From Apostichopus japonicus (Eukaryota > Echinodermata > Holothuroidea > Aspidochirotida > Stichopodidae), in the NCBI RefSeq assembly GCF_037975245.1, contig NC_092561.1:14539001-14603000 (forward strand): a stretch of DNA of 64,000 nt. Reading direction: 5' to 3'. The position numbers and the translations under genes were made by a program. Under the pieces are notes generated by a model. It had not been told where the DNA came from, did not search any database, and saw only the letters and a list, made by a program, of their open reading frames with translations. Shown here piece after piece: positions 39,145 to 50,279 of the stretch (position 1 is the first letter of the stretch; every line of letters begins with the position of its first letter).

Positions 39145-39601
39145 CAGGGTTTCCCTAACTTTATCCCCCCCCCCTAACCCCCATGAACCCCCTGTGGATG
39201 TCAGAGTTGTCCTCGAAGCCCCAACTTTTCGAGACACGATCTGAGTCATTATTACACTATACGCATAACAGTGCTTCGTAAAAGATCAAGTTCATGTAGT
39301 GTAATATTGTAATGAAAAAAAAACAAGAGATGGACAAATATTGCGGCCTGTGTCTGTTTCATAATTCAGTCATTTATCACATGCACGGTACGGTACTACC
39401 ATGGCAACATATGCGTATGGAACGCGAAAAGAGTTTGTCGATAGGTACGACTTTCGTACATAACTAAATAATATGACATATCAGATGTTAGCTCAACAAA
39501 AAGGACTCTATAGTTTTGACGTTCAGAAACGTTTCACGAACCCCCTGGGATGGACTCACGCACCCCCTGGGGGTTCATGCACCCCAGTTAGTGAACCCCT
39601 G
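39145..39601. mobile_element. hAT-type MITE, 457 bp, perfect 8-bp target duplication
   Basis: The termini CAGGGTTTCCCTAACT and (reverse complement) CAGGGGTTCACTAACT match at 14 of 16 positions. CTCTATAC flanks both ends exactly (39137-39144 and 39602-39609). CAGGG-type ends with an 8-bp duplication are diagnostic of hAT transposition. The interior has no transposase; the C-rich subterminal repeats (ACCCCCTGGG) recur. Non-autonomous. Confidence 0.9.
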
Positions 39602-39945
39602 CTCTATACCCTCCAGAATAACTTAATAAGTAGTTTCATTTCTCCTTTCATTGATACACATGGTGTTCAGTAGCATAGTCCACATGAGCAGTGCTAACTG
39701 TCAACATTAGAGCATGGTAAGATGGGCTCTACATGGACTCTTTTACACCCTTTCGCTTTGGTGAAATGAAAGAAGAGTTGACTTCCTTCTGTACATATCA
39801 TTGTTATATCTGATGCAATGTTAGGGTTGAAACAGACATTTATTAATTTTAGTGACAAGAATGTTGATTGTTTGACAGGAAGGTACCATCAAGTTGGGTA
39901 TGGCTGGGTTCTTATGTGCATCTTACGTACACAGAGAGCATAACA

Positions 39946-40391
39946 CACGGATGTGACCACGCCGGGCGGCTCTGGGCGGCCCCGCCCAGCACTAAAAATT
40001 ACCGCCCAACACGGTCTTAAAAATCGTGCATCCCGCCCAGCAGTATTTTCATCTAAAATCCCGACATTCCTAAAAATACATTCAACATAAATTGGGCCTA
40101 GCCTATGCCAAAATCATACCGACTTATAATGCATCAGTTACGCATGCGAGAAACATTACCTACGGCTCTCAATCGGCCCCTTGTAAAATCTCTTTGAAAC
40201 AGGTACCGTACGTAATATATTTCACTAAAAAAAAATTTAAATGTAAATTGTTACCAAAACTAGTACTTGTGCAGCATTCGGCATCTGAGCACATTCAAAA
40301 ATCGCAAAATTTCTCAAAGGGGAGGGGGCACCCCTCCCCCAGGACGGCGATCAGTAAACCCGGCACTCAGGAAATCCTGGGCACATCCCTG
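39946..40391. mobile_element. Probable hAT-type MITE, 446 bp, imperfect flanks
   Basis: The ends CACGGATGTGACCACG and (reverse complement) CAGGGATGTGCCCAGG match at 13 of 16 positions. ATAACA directly flanks both ends (39940-39945 and 40392-40397), so only six bases of a presumed 8-bp duplication survive. The interior has GGGCGG repeats and GGGGAGGGGGCACCCCTCCCC, with no coding capacity. Confidence 0.65.
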
Positions 40392-40552
40392 ATAACATCA
40401 TCCAAACCACATGATTCAAGCTGCTACATGATTGACTGAATATCTTTTACTAAAACATGTGGACATTGGTCACAGTAATTGCAAAAATAGTTTCATGTTT
40501 TGAGTATAATTATTTAGGTCCTTGTGTTTGTTGCTTTTCTCTTCGGATGTAG

Positions 40553-40662
40553 CCAGCTTGTGGGAACGGTTTGCCAGCACCTCATCAAGTTCTACCACAG
40601 CACCACCGCCTTCTAAGGAGAAAGCTATCGAGCAGTCAGTGCTGAGTCGTGAATTGATCCCA
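40553..40662 (+). CDS. Penultimate coding exon of an unidentified plus-strand gene
   Basis: A 110-nt exon lies between a pyrimidine-rich acceptor (TTTTCTCTTCGGATGTAG) and a consensus GTGAGT donor. It is entered in phase 1 and left in phase 0. It encodes 36 residues after the split codon: SLWERFASTSSSSTTAPPPS, then KEKAIEQSVLSRELIP, a Ser/Thr/Pro-rich linker followed by a charged helix-like part. I do not recognise the family. Good splice sites and phase continuity with the next exon support it. Confidence 0.65.
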
Positions 40663-40813
40663 GTGAGTAAACTAACAAACTGATTTTCAGATTTAGTGTC
40701 ATTTTGTACTGCAGCTCCTCCCCCCCCCCCAACAGGTTGATAGTGCTACATAGGACTTAAAACTTCCCGGGAGTGGGGGTCCGCCACTCCCATAAAATGA
40801 TATGACGTCACAG

Positions 40814-41137
40814 AAAAGAGAAACCCCCTCCCCGCCCACCTACATTACTGTTGACACTGGTGCCATAGAAACGGACCAAACATATGCCAGAGAACCAGGA
40901 CAGACTGGTCCTTTTAGAACCATCTTCCCACCAGGACCCCTACCAGCCGTTCTACCACTACAGCTCCCCTCCCACTTCCCTCTATCTGATAGAACACCGG
41001 AGATATCTTCATCAGCTTTGGCTCATGAAGTTGGTGAGAGTGATGACTCTCAAAAGGACCCCACATCAGTGGCGGAGCTAGGGGTATTGGTCAGGGGGTC
41101 GAGAATGGTCTGTAGGGGCGCTTTCGATACTATCTAA
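40814..41137 (+). CDS. Terminal coding exon as it now reads, truncated by a hAT MITE
   Basis: After a 151-bp intron (acceptor GACGTCACAG) the frame continues KRETPSPPTYITVDTGAIET, then a proline-rich region (FRTIFPPGPLPAVLPLQLPS) and an acidic serine region (AHEVGESDDSQKDPT). At 41067 it enters a MITE and ends within it at 41137, adding about 23 foreign residues (SVAELGVLVRGSRMV...). Without the insert and one target-duplication copy, the frame runs on through 41448-41533. The protein is probably disordered or regulatory; function unknown. The allele may be hypomorphic, or may use the MITE stop naturally. Confidence 0.6.
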   Translation, partial: KRETPSPPTYITVDTGAIETDQTYAREPGQTGPFRTIFPPGPLPAVLPLQLPSHFPLSDRTPEISSSALAHEVGESDDSQKDPTSVAELGVLVRGSRMVCRGAFDTI

Positions 41138-41439
41138 GTGGAGCGCCACCACAGGTTGGCGTGGAGCGTACAGAATTTTGTGAGTAAAGATACTCCCTAG
41201 ATCACCGGAAATTACCCTTTCCAGGCCTTGATAATTTGCAGATAAACGAAGAATAAATAGATGTCATCGTCAACAAAATGTGACAAATGTCAATAGGTAG
41301 ATGAGAGTGGAATAAAAAAAGTCAATAATCGCAATTAAGTAAAAAGTGGAAAAAAGCTGAAAAGGGCGCCAGCAGTCCATTTGAGTCCGTCAGGGGAGGG
41401 GGGGGCATCCGCCCTTACTATATAGACGCTCCGCCACTG
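41067..41439. mobile_element. hAT-type MITE (family A, copy 1) inside a coding exon
   Basis: This 373-bp element has 12-bp perfect terminal repeats CAGTGGCGGAGC / GCTCCGCCACTG and an exact 8-bp duplication CCCCACAT (41059-41066 and 41440-41447). A subterminal module (CTATCTAAGTGGAGCGCCAC) recurs in the copy at 50280 and in fragments at 59.9 and 60.9 kb. No ORF for transposase. The plus-strand host frame reads 71 bp into it and stops. Confidence 0.95.
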
Positions 41440-41447
41440 CCCCACAT

Positions 41448-41533
41448 ATGTCCCAGATGAAGAAGATTACCAGGTAGACGTCACAGATGAACTTCCTGCG
41501 CAAGGAGAGTCCTTTTCCAGAGAGAGTTGTTGA
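41448..41533 (+). pseudogene. Displaced original 3' end of the terminal exon
   Basis: Immediately after the second target-duplication copy, the plus strand continues the original frame as YVPDEEDYQVDVTDELPAQG, then ESFSRESC and TGA at 41531-41533. This acidic tail is in frame with 40814-41066 if the 373-bp element and one 8-bp duplication are removed, so it is the former C-terminus now separated from its gene. An ATTAAA about 50 bp downstream could be the poly(A) signal. Confidence 0.6.
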
Positions 41534-41539
41534 AGATTT

Positions 41540-43640
41540 ATAAATATATAGTTTTTAGTTCTTGTCTAGACAATCTGTTGTACAAAATTAAATGTGATGA
41601 ATTTTATTGTAATGTCGAAAGTATTAGTAGGGGGGTGGGTGGGGTGGGTGGGAAGTGGATTATTTTTAACGTTTACATGTTTTTCAGGTCATGAAGTTAT
41701 GAAGTGCGCCCTCGCAACCTTTTGAAGGTCGGAAGCCATGATTATTATTATAGGGGGAAAAGTTCAGCACATACTACATATATAACACGTAACTTAAATG
41801 TGAAGTATATAAGGCCCATTTTGCATCTGAGCACCGTCCAGTTAACTACAAAAAATGCACAGGGAACGGAACACCTCTTCCGATCTTGTACATAATACTA
41901 TAGTACCCCCCCCCCCCATAACAGTGTTGGTTGCGCTACGTGGCTGCTGTTGTTGTATCGCCAAGGCTGCCCCCCCCCCCCCAATCAAGACCTTCCTACA
42001 TGTTGAAAAGTTGCCGCTGTTATTCGGGGGATATTGGCCTCTCCTTTTGTAATTAACCCCGGGAACTTCCAGTGGAGAGGAATTCCAGAAGAGTATTACT
42101 GTGACCGCGTATTGAGACAGATATTTCGCCTATATAATGAGATTAATTAGCAAAGTCTATAGTTCGTGATGTTTTTAAGTATCTTACAATATTTGTTTTC
42201 CGATTCAAACAGGATTGACGGATGTTTGTAAATTTACAGAGTCAACCTCAAGTCATGGCTAGACGGGCAGTTGAAAGCAAAGATTAAATCTGATAAAAAG
42301 GTTTGCGAATAATCATCAAGGACTGTAAACATTGTATAAACACCAAGCCAGTTGACTAACAATTGTGGGTGTGGGCTTGACGGAGTTGGGGTGGGTTCAA
42401 GGGGGGGGGGGGTTCAGCGGTGCTAGGAAAGTTATGTTTTGAAAACCTGAAAAAGAATTCGGGTCTGTACAGAGGCCTTTTAACATTGACATAATTTAAT
42501 AATAAAACGTTACGCACCATACGATTCACCTGATGAATACACAGCTTAAGGTAACACTGTAGGATAGCCCAAACAGAAATATTTCTCACTAAATTAAGTT
42601 GCCATGATGTTGCCATGGCAACCTGAGTCATCAGGTAAAGCTCCTAACACTGATACTAATCAGAACACTGATGCTGTTTAACATATTGGTCTATGTAATA
42701 CAGGCTAATGTCATGATTATTACTTTCCCAAACAGCTAAGCAAAAATGTTACTCCATTCGGAGATTTGATGCAGATTTAATGTAATGGCTGAAGACTTGA
42801 ACAAGTATACAACTGACATCATCGAATCACCAGCGCTTCGAGTTTTTTATATTTTCCTTTATTAATTACCATGCATGTCTTTTAAGTTGTACTGGATGCG
42901 GGTTTTGTCAATGCTGAAGATAAAATAGTTGAAGCTCTTAACATGACCTAATGGTGGCATTGGTTTCAGTGTCGACACTATATAGTAACATTCTACCGTA
43001 AGAATATAAAATGAAAGCCAAAGCCAAAGCGAAAGTGACAGGTTTCATATATCCTTGTAGCAGTATGATAACAGGGAGTTTTCCTTCCTACAGTCCTCTG
43101 CCATATAAGAAAAACATTATTGTAATAAGGTTAGTGTCATCTTCAATCTCTCAGCCGTTCCAAGACTCTTATGTACTTCTGTAATACGACTTTCGCCTCT
43201 ATGCGACCTTTCTATCAACTGGCGCTGTCCTTTGTAGGGTATCACTCTAACTATACCTCCCCGATCCCCCCACCCCGCACTCATCCCTCTCTACGTGTTA
43301 ATTCATGCAACTGACGGCGAAAAAAAAGAGGTAACAAACATTTTTGAGGGGAGGGGCTGTATGCATCGTGGTATAAGTGTATGACCCGTACACAGGGGCA
43401 TATCAAATTTCGCCGAGAGATATTTCTTTCAAAGTTTAGTCATGAGTGAGCTAGGGTTTCAAACTCCTATACAGCAAAACCTTGACTACAATCTGCAATC
43501 ATTTGAATTACTGTACAAGTGTACAATTTAAAACGAGGAATTCCCTTTCATCAGTTCATCGATGCTCCTTGACCTCTTCACCACAGGTGGTCAAGAACAC
43601 TCTTGTTTCAATTAAAGCGTCATTAACTGTATATTCGTCG
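41540..43640. other. Downstream intergenic stretch, poly-C runs, no gene seen
   Basis: Contains C14-type runs at 41906-41918 and 41971-41983 next to a degenerate hAT-like end (GGTTGCGCTACG). No ORF with coding character. Confidence 0.4.
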
Positions 43641-43649
43641 ATCCGACCT

Positions 43650-44340
43650 GTGTGAGGGTGTTACTAAAAACGAATGACAATTGCGTTACACATAACGAAT
43701 GACAATATGTTGTACACACTAAGTAATTAAGTTGACTAAAACGAATGACAGTAATGACAGCACAGACATTTGCTTCAACCGGATATATTAAAGCCACACA
43801 AACCGAGTGGAAAAAGGAGAAATCTTGCGCCAGTTGGAGCTACTCTGTAACAGTGGCGTAGGGAAGGGGGGGGGGGGCAAGGGCGCCACCCTGGCGGAAA
43901 TTTCCCCCAAAAAATCGGGGTTGAAATCGCAAATATCCGAGTTGACATTTTGCGAATGTGACCGGTGTTTTCGGAAATTCTTGAGCAAGAATTTTGACTT
44001 GCCCTGTGGGATTTTACCCTGTGAACTTAGGGGAATTGAAAAAATTTGTTGCTGTAAAAAATCATTGTTTTTGTTTTTATTACCCCACCCCCCCTCCCCC
44101 AGGGCAAGGCGACAGTCGTAACATGCGATTTTCCTCAAATCATTTTTGCGTAGAAAACCAATAACCGCGTTTACTCCACTTCGTTTATCGTTCTATCTTT
44201 TCTCACCACCGTCCTTCGTTGTCATTCGTTGTCATTCGCTGTCATTCGTTGTCATTCGGTGTTATTCGCGAATGATAATTAACTCTGTACAAAGTCAATT
44301 GTCATTCGTTGTCATTCGTTTTAGTTTGTCCTCTGTGTGA
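43650..44340. mobile_element. Foldback-like repeat pair with CGAATGACAA / TTGTCATTCG arrays
   Basis: The left arm (43660-43765) carries three CGAATGACA words. The right arm (44215-44330) carries six or seven GTCATTCGTT words in inverse orientation, and CTAAAACGAATGACAA matches between outer ends. Between the arms, 43850-44120 begins CAGTGGCGTAGGG like a hAT MITE and ends GGCAAGGCGACAG, with weak flank similarity (CTGTAACA / TCGTAACA). Its 104-codon plus frame and 116-codon minus frame are repeat sequence. Confidence 0.5.
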
Positions 44341-44349
44341 GACTGTACG

Positions 44350-45740
44350 TCCATAACAATGTCATCTGCGGAGAGTTGAGACTTACTTATGTAAAATAAC
44401 CCTTTCAAGGTTGTTCATATAAAACTGGAGAGAACTTTGATACTAAACTAGGTCTTGACAAATAAAAGACAAAGCGACTCTAGTATTAAACACCGATCGG
44501 GATTCCCACCAGCCGAACACAGGTACCGGGAATATGCTTTCACTGCACGATCAGCCAGTACACCAAATTCATTCATAAACGTGTTGTATACACATGGCTT
44601 GCATTTTTAAATACTGTCTTCACTGCTATAGTACTTTTCCTAGCTTTACTGCATAAGGGGCAACCAGTGGTGATGTCGGGAGTCAGATGCGGTGGACGAG
44701 GGTTCAGGTTGGTGGGGAAAGGGGGCGTAAAAGGCTAAGGGTAGTGGGACTTTGATGTGACGGACATGTAAACAGCCACAAAAAAACTCATAACGTACCG
44801 AAAAAAATGGACCATGATTTCATTATGTGTATTTTTGGTGAAAAATTAATTCGAGGGAACCTCGATCCTAGGCTACGCACTGAGAAGGGCTTTGGGGAAA
44901 GGGATTGTGGTGAGAAATGCTGCAAATGAAAATTCGCGTTACAAACTGTTCAAGGAAGAAATCAGCCAGCCGTATTTCGAGAAATTGACGGCCGACTTTA
45001 CAATGTGAATGTGTTAACGCATTATACATACGTGTGAACTTACGCAATAAAGCTATGTAGCATCCCAAACAAAGATCTCTTAAAAAAAGATTATTAAACC
45101 CTACATTTAAGTTCTCTTCTAAAAATTGAAGAATTTAAAGATAAATATGATCCTAAAAACAGCAGAACAAAAATTGTATTCGGTTCTCGAGATATTGTGA
45201 TTTAAATATTACCAGATAAGAATTACTTGAAGCAATTCTATAATGTCCCATATAGGCCTATTACAGAGCCACAATAGTGCCAAGTAGGGCATATTTATTC
45301 TTTCAACTTTTGTCAGATATGACAGTTTCAATTTATGTAAAGTGGTATTGCACACCAGACCATGAAAATATCGTCTGTCTGTATTGCGATATATACTGTA
45401 CATATACCAGAGAGTTGTTATGTAACAACTTCCTACATATACCGTGCATGGGTGACGCCTATATATGTGAACATGTCCAAAGACATCAGTCTCTATATAG
45501 GCTACATACGATCACAAAACAGCAACATTTGGTTTCAGTTGCTTTCATAGCTACCATAGGCCTATATGTAGCCTACTTTTGTGTAACAGCTTGACAGTCT
45601 TTATCCCCATATAGCCCGCTTAACACTGTCTTCCGGGTGTCACGTTGGTACACATTTTCATTGTGCTTAAGTAGGTTACTATACTCGACAAGAATTATTG
45701 AATCTAAGAATTATAAGAAAGAAAACAACTTTATTGTGTC
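44350..45740. other. Non-coding stretch with TAGGCCTA words
   Basis: No supported gene. TAGGCCTA or close variants cluster at 45252-45262 and 45556-45575. Confidence 0.35.
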
Positions 45741-45744
45741 CTAC

Positions 45745-45787
45745 CGTCCCCGTCAGAATCCATTTTCTTGTAGTCTGTGGAAGACAT
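45745..45787 (-). CDS. Candidate distal alternative first exon (MSSTDYKKMDSDGD), phase-compatible with anoctamin exon 2
   Basis: On the minus strand an ATG at 45787 opens 14 codons plus one base and meets a GTAGGA donor. An in-frame TGA lies three codons upstream. The acidic, serine-rich sequence reads like a genuine N-terminus. It ends in phase 1, so it could splice to anoctamin exon 2 about 42 kb away, or it could belong to another minus-strand gene whose later exons I did not find. Confidence 0.4.
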
Positions 45788-46628
45788 CGTTGTTCAACGA
45801 CGATTCCTCTAATATCTACGTATAGAAAGCGGCCTCAGTATTCCCTGTGCCTGTTGGTTATAACCCGTGTTTGTTCGCTTTTACAACTTACACACACAGT
45901 CCGTTATAAACATTATTTACCCAGTTAGTAACGTTATTATCCGTTCCAAGTGGGTTTGTCCAGGCATGCACAAGAACGTATATCAAGCCTATTGACAGAT
46001 TACCACCGTTTTAGCATTCTTTTCATGACTCAACAGTTGTATTCAATATCTATCCAGCATTTGTATGGTCATTCACGTGCAAGTTAACTGTATTGTCCAG
46101 CTTCATGGTCTATATATTTACGGGTCTGTGTCGTCTATACAGGCAAAGTCTGTACAGAATAATCGTCTGCGGGCTAACTATAATCGATCTTAAGCCAAGG
46201 ACAGCCAAATGCCATTGCTATACTTTTACAAAAAGTTAATCCCGAATGTACGCACAATTATATTGAAATGTAAACAAACTATTCCAGATGTTCATATTAA
46301 TGTGGAATTCGCACACTTACGGATATACATGAGGAATACGGCCAATCATATTTTGGTGTGTGTGTGTGGGGGGGGGGGGGTTCTTGTTTTGTTTTTAATG
46401 TCGAGGTCTTTCGCATACAGTGATGCTGCAACTTGTTTATATCACGTTTGAATTGAACGTGCTTACACAATTTCTTTACGAAGTCGTTGTTATGTCAATT
46501 TCCTTATAAGTTGATACGCCTCAATGAAAACAAATTATCTTCAACCGGTTGGCTTCTCACCTGAGAAGATAAACATGATTAGAGTTAATCAAATGTTGTG
46601 CGGCTTAATGACTACAAATTTAATGTAA

Positions 46629-46865
46629 AGTTTCATTGCTTCATTTGAAATAAAAGTAGAGTTTGAGTCCTTTAATGTCATCGTTCTTATTATATGGACG
46701 TTTCGGCCTACCGGGACCGGTACGCCGTTTAGGTCTAAGGCGCAGAAAGCCTTTCATCGACTGGATGAGGTGTCTAGAAAGTTGCAAGTTTCACTCGAGG
46801 CCCGGGTACATGCACCGTTTATTTCAAGGTCCCGGCACCGCAAGTTGCATCACGTGAGCCGGTAG
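46629..46865 (+). CDS. Codon-like open patch without start codon, unassigned
   Basis: A stop-to-stop plus frame of 78 codons contains TFRPTGTGTPFRSKAQKAF, then HRLDEVSRKLQVSLEARVHA, and ends RKLHHVSR-stop. It is much richer in CpG and GC than its surroundings and lacks an ATG, so it could be a terminal exon or a fragment of a mobile-element gene. I do not recognise the protein. The overlapping frame MSPLMSSFLLYGRFG may be a shadow. Confidence 0.25.
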   Translation, partial: SFIASFEIKVEFESFNVIVLIIWTFRPTGTGTPFRSKAQKAFHRLDEVSRKLQVSLEARVHAPFISRSRHRKLHHVSR

Positions 46866-47739
46866 CAATTCATGATGCAGACCGGCCAATATATAGTTCG
46901 TTGTGAGATTTTGTTGTACCGATTTTTTTACAGATATCATTTCACATCTTCAAATTTTCATCTATCTTTCATAAGTGCGAGAATGTATAATACCAGCAGA
47001 GTGTACCGGATTCAACGCAATATAAGGGCAGGAAGGTCGTTGTTCCTCTGTAGTATTTGAAACCGGCTCATGCACAGTGGCTTGTGCAGCGGATAGTGGG
47101 GGAGGGGGAGGAGATGAACCCCACCTCTGATTGTCAGTCTGATGTGGGGGTGGGGTGGTTCAGTCGTGGGATTTTTGTTTCAGCCTGGTGTAGAATTAGA
47201 CCACTACTACGGGTGTATTTATGAAAAATAGTAGATGAGGATTGTTAAAATTCCCTTAAAGAACATTTCCTGTTATTCAGTCCGACGTAAGGTTGCATAT
47301 CTACATGAAAACTTTGGCAATTTTTGGACCACCGTTGTAACGAATTCTAAACCTTATTGTTCTTACCCATACGGCGTCAATTGTTAATTTAAAAAAAATA
47401 ACAACAACAAAATGGCGATTTGGGCGTTTTTTATCCATGATCGTGTGACTGCTAGTTTGGCCGATTGCGTCACCGAAAAACTGGTAACCCTGACGCGCGG
47501 TAGATTCCAGTTTCATTCAGTCATATGACTTCAGAGACAACATCAACATGAGTTTACATAGATCAACTCACCAACTACTTCTTGTCAGTTAGCTGAAACC
47601 TATTAAAACGGAAACAATCAAAATAAGTGACGGAAGTATATATGCATGACACTGTTTAGTTCAGATACTATATAACTGGGACGACTTCTCTTTTACCTGA
47701 CATAGATCTATTCACTCGTTGAACGTTTTCATTATTTTA

Positions 47740-48119
47740 CAGTGGCGTAGGAAGGTACTTTTGAGTGGGGGGGGGGGGGGCTGAACACTGATGGCCGGCC
47801 TGGGGGAGGGGTTTAAGGGGAGGGGGTGTCCCCCTCCCCTTTGGATTTTTTTTTGCATTTCAAGGTGGCCTCAGATGCAATTTGGTGCAATATAGCACAC
47901 TTCAACTCCCACTCCATTTTGTAAAGAATTTTGCATTTTCACCTGGCCTTAAATGTAATTTGGTGCTCCAAATGAGATTTTTTTCTCATTTGGAAATGAA
48001 AAAGGGGTTTTCTGACTTGCGGAGCGGGGGGCGGAATGATACTTCCGCCCCCCCCCATAGTTTTCACTGGGGGATGGCGCCCCCCCCCCCCAGCCCCCCC
48101 CCCGGTTCCTACGCCCTTG
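47740..48119. mobile_element. hAT-type MITE, 380 bp, perfect 8-bp target duplication
   Basis: The termini CAGTGGCGTAGGAA and (reverse complement) CAAGGGCGTAGGAA match at 12 of 14 positions. TTATTTTA flanks both sides exactly (47732-47739 and 48120-48127). The interior has G-rich and C-rich subterminal runs and two degenerate repeats of a CATTT(C/T)..TGGCCT..AATTTGGTGC motif. No transposase. Confidence 0.92.
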
Positions 48120-48621
48120 TTATTTTATGGCATCAGAAAAAAAATTCCAGAGGAAAATTTATTTTCGACCGATGCAATAATAGCGTGTGTTTTTGTATAG
48201 CATCAGTGGGTGCTTATTCTATATATATATCTGCTTTTTTGCTTTATTGTGGTGAGGGGGCCATTTTTTATTCGGGTGAGGTGGTGGCTCAAGATGGGTC
48301 ATCAAAATGTGGCCAATTTAAATTCGCGTGATTTTCAGTCGCGTCAGTCCAACATGTTGCGTTGGCCATATTGGCAGTTGCTGAACGTAGGTAAACATGT
48401 GTGGCGAATAACAACTTACAATTATCAAATTTCACAGAATGTAACCATGCATGCAATCACGGGGAAATTATTTGGCACGTGACGATATGTATGGCAGGCG
48501 GAAACGGCCATAATAGCTGACGATAAAAATTAAAAAAGAACGTGTGATGTGTTACATATGTATGTGTAACTTGTGTTACTACTTATTTGAAACCTGAACG
48601 ACCAATCGTACAGCAACCAGT

Positions 48622-49345
48622 GACGTCACTCAGGTCCGACGACTGGAGGGCCGGGCGGGATGCCGACATTTTATAGGCAATATCTATTTTTTAAACCTTT
48701 ATTCGCCTCTTGCCCTCCCATAAGGTTTGTGTCCCTACCTAAATCAATCGGTAAAATCAAAAGAACCTCCCCCACCCCCCTTACATACCAGGGACGTCAC
48801 TCAGATCCGGCGGCTGGTGGACCGGGGGGGGGGTGGTGCCGACATTTTATTTGATAGGCTATATCTATATTATAAAATCCTTTACTCGTCTCTTGCCCTC
48901 CCATAAGGTTTGTGTCCCTACCTAAATCATTCGGTAAAATTATAAGAACCTACCCCACCCCCCTTACATACCAGGGACGTCACTCAGATCCGGCGGCTGG
49001 TGGACCGGGGGGGGGGGTGGTGCCGACATTTTATTTGATAGGCTATATCTATATTATAAAATCCTTTACTCGTCTCTTGCCCTCCCATAATGTTTGTGTC
49101 CCTACCTAACTCAATCGGTAACTTTATAAGAACTTCCACCCCCCCCCCACACACACACATACCATGGACGCCATTCAGGTCCGACGACTGGTGGACCGTG
49201 GGATGCTGACATTTTGGTCAATCTATTCTATGATCCGTTATTCACCTCTTGCCCTCCCATAGGGTTTGTGTCCCGAACTAAATCAATCGGTAAATTTATT
49301 AGAACCTCCCCCAACCCCCTCCCCCCACTCCCCACCCCCACACAT
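48622..49345. repeat. Tandem array of four ~171-191-bp units
   Basis: Units start GACGTCACTCAGRTCCGRCG at about 48622, 48793, 48976 and 49167. Each runs through GCCGACATTTTAT, TCTTGCCCTCCCATAAGG and CCTACCTAAATCAATCGG into a C-rich end. Copies 2 and 3 are the most alike, so local expansion is recent. The unit start CAGGGACGTCAC resembles hAT ends, suggesting a MITE-derived satellite. Confidence 0.9.
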
Positions 49346-49855
49346 ACCCTTGAAATCCTTTTTACACCACTGATTCCATTTGACGTGAAAATCACGCAAT
49401 TAATTAGTATGGCATTGTTCCTTGCAAGTAACAAACATTGTAGCGTTTTTCATCACGTCCACGAATGTGTCGAAAAGTACTTTGCAGAGAGTTATATTCA
49501 CCTCCCAGCTCTTCAGACATTGAGTAGTTCAAAATATTCGCGCGCATGACAGCTATAAAGGCATATGTTTGTATTCAAACTTGGACACCATGCAGTCAGC
49601 CCCCATTTTCTGACTACTTAGCATATTTTGAGGCATATTTGATGACCTTTGAGATAGACGTACGCACGGTTCAAACAGATATGATATGTACACTTATTAA
49701 AAATCTGTTATGAGAACGACAAAACAAACCTTACTCTCTATTATTTACATAACTAGTATTGTTACCGTGTAAAGTTCAAGTGCAAGAAACCACTCTATAT
49801 ACCATCGAGCCCTCCTGTTGTTCAAATAAACCATTTATTCATCATGCTTTGACGC

Positions 49856-50262
49856 CAGGGGTGCAGCTTTATATACTTCTAGGGATATTCATCCCCTAAC
49901 TCCTCAAAACAGAAACATGGGATCACCTCCACCGTCCCCACTGACAGACAAAATATTACAAAGAAACATTCCTAGTGTTTATGCCTACAGTATTCAAATC
50001 TATAACATGTAATTACAGTACAACCTATCAGTTGACAATGCTGCAAGATAATAATCAATAGGTGCCAAATATAACACCATTTTGAATTTATACGTGCACC
50101 CTCCATCTGACCAAAATTTCTTTTAAATGGGAAAGGATAATCCCATACCCTAGACTCATGGGAAGGAATAACCCGATACTTTAGACCCCTCCCCAGGATG
50201 ACATCATCACAAAACACATTATCGACCCCTTCCCCATAACAACAATACTGGTTGCGCCCCTG
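49856..50262. mobile_element. hAT-type MITE, 407 bp, 7/8 target duplication
   Basis: The termini CAGGGGTGCAGC and (reverse complement) CAGGGGCGCAAC match at 10 of 12 positions. The flanks are TTTGACGC (49848-49855) and TTTGATGC (50263-50270). Internally there is a short inverted ATAATCCCATAC / AATAACCCGATAC pattern. No ORF of note. Only 17 bp separate it from the next MITE at 50280. Confidence 0.85.
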
Positions 50263-50279
50263 TTTGATGCTCTTCTGCG

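Larger units (their letters stand above)
36360..40540. other. Region upstream of the plus-strand gene; upstream exons not resolved
   Basis: The plus-strand gene at 40.5 kb must have earlier exons. Phase-1 donor candidates exist (GTAAGA at about 37188 after MCKSLLKVVHLSTTK; GTAAGTG at 38434), but none is convincing. The stretch 37885-38065 is strongly C-rich and nearly G-free on the plus strand, with a Pro/Thr-rich open frame of doubtful reality. Confidence 0.3.

Noticed and set aside
43855-44115. hAT MITE starting CAGTGGCGTAGGG
   Set aside because: The right end does not mirror the left well and the flanks match at only six of eight bases, so it is described only inside the foldback entry.
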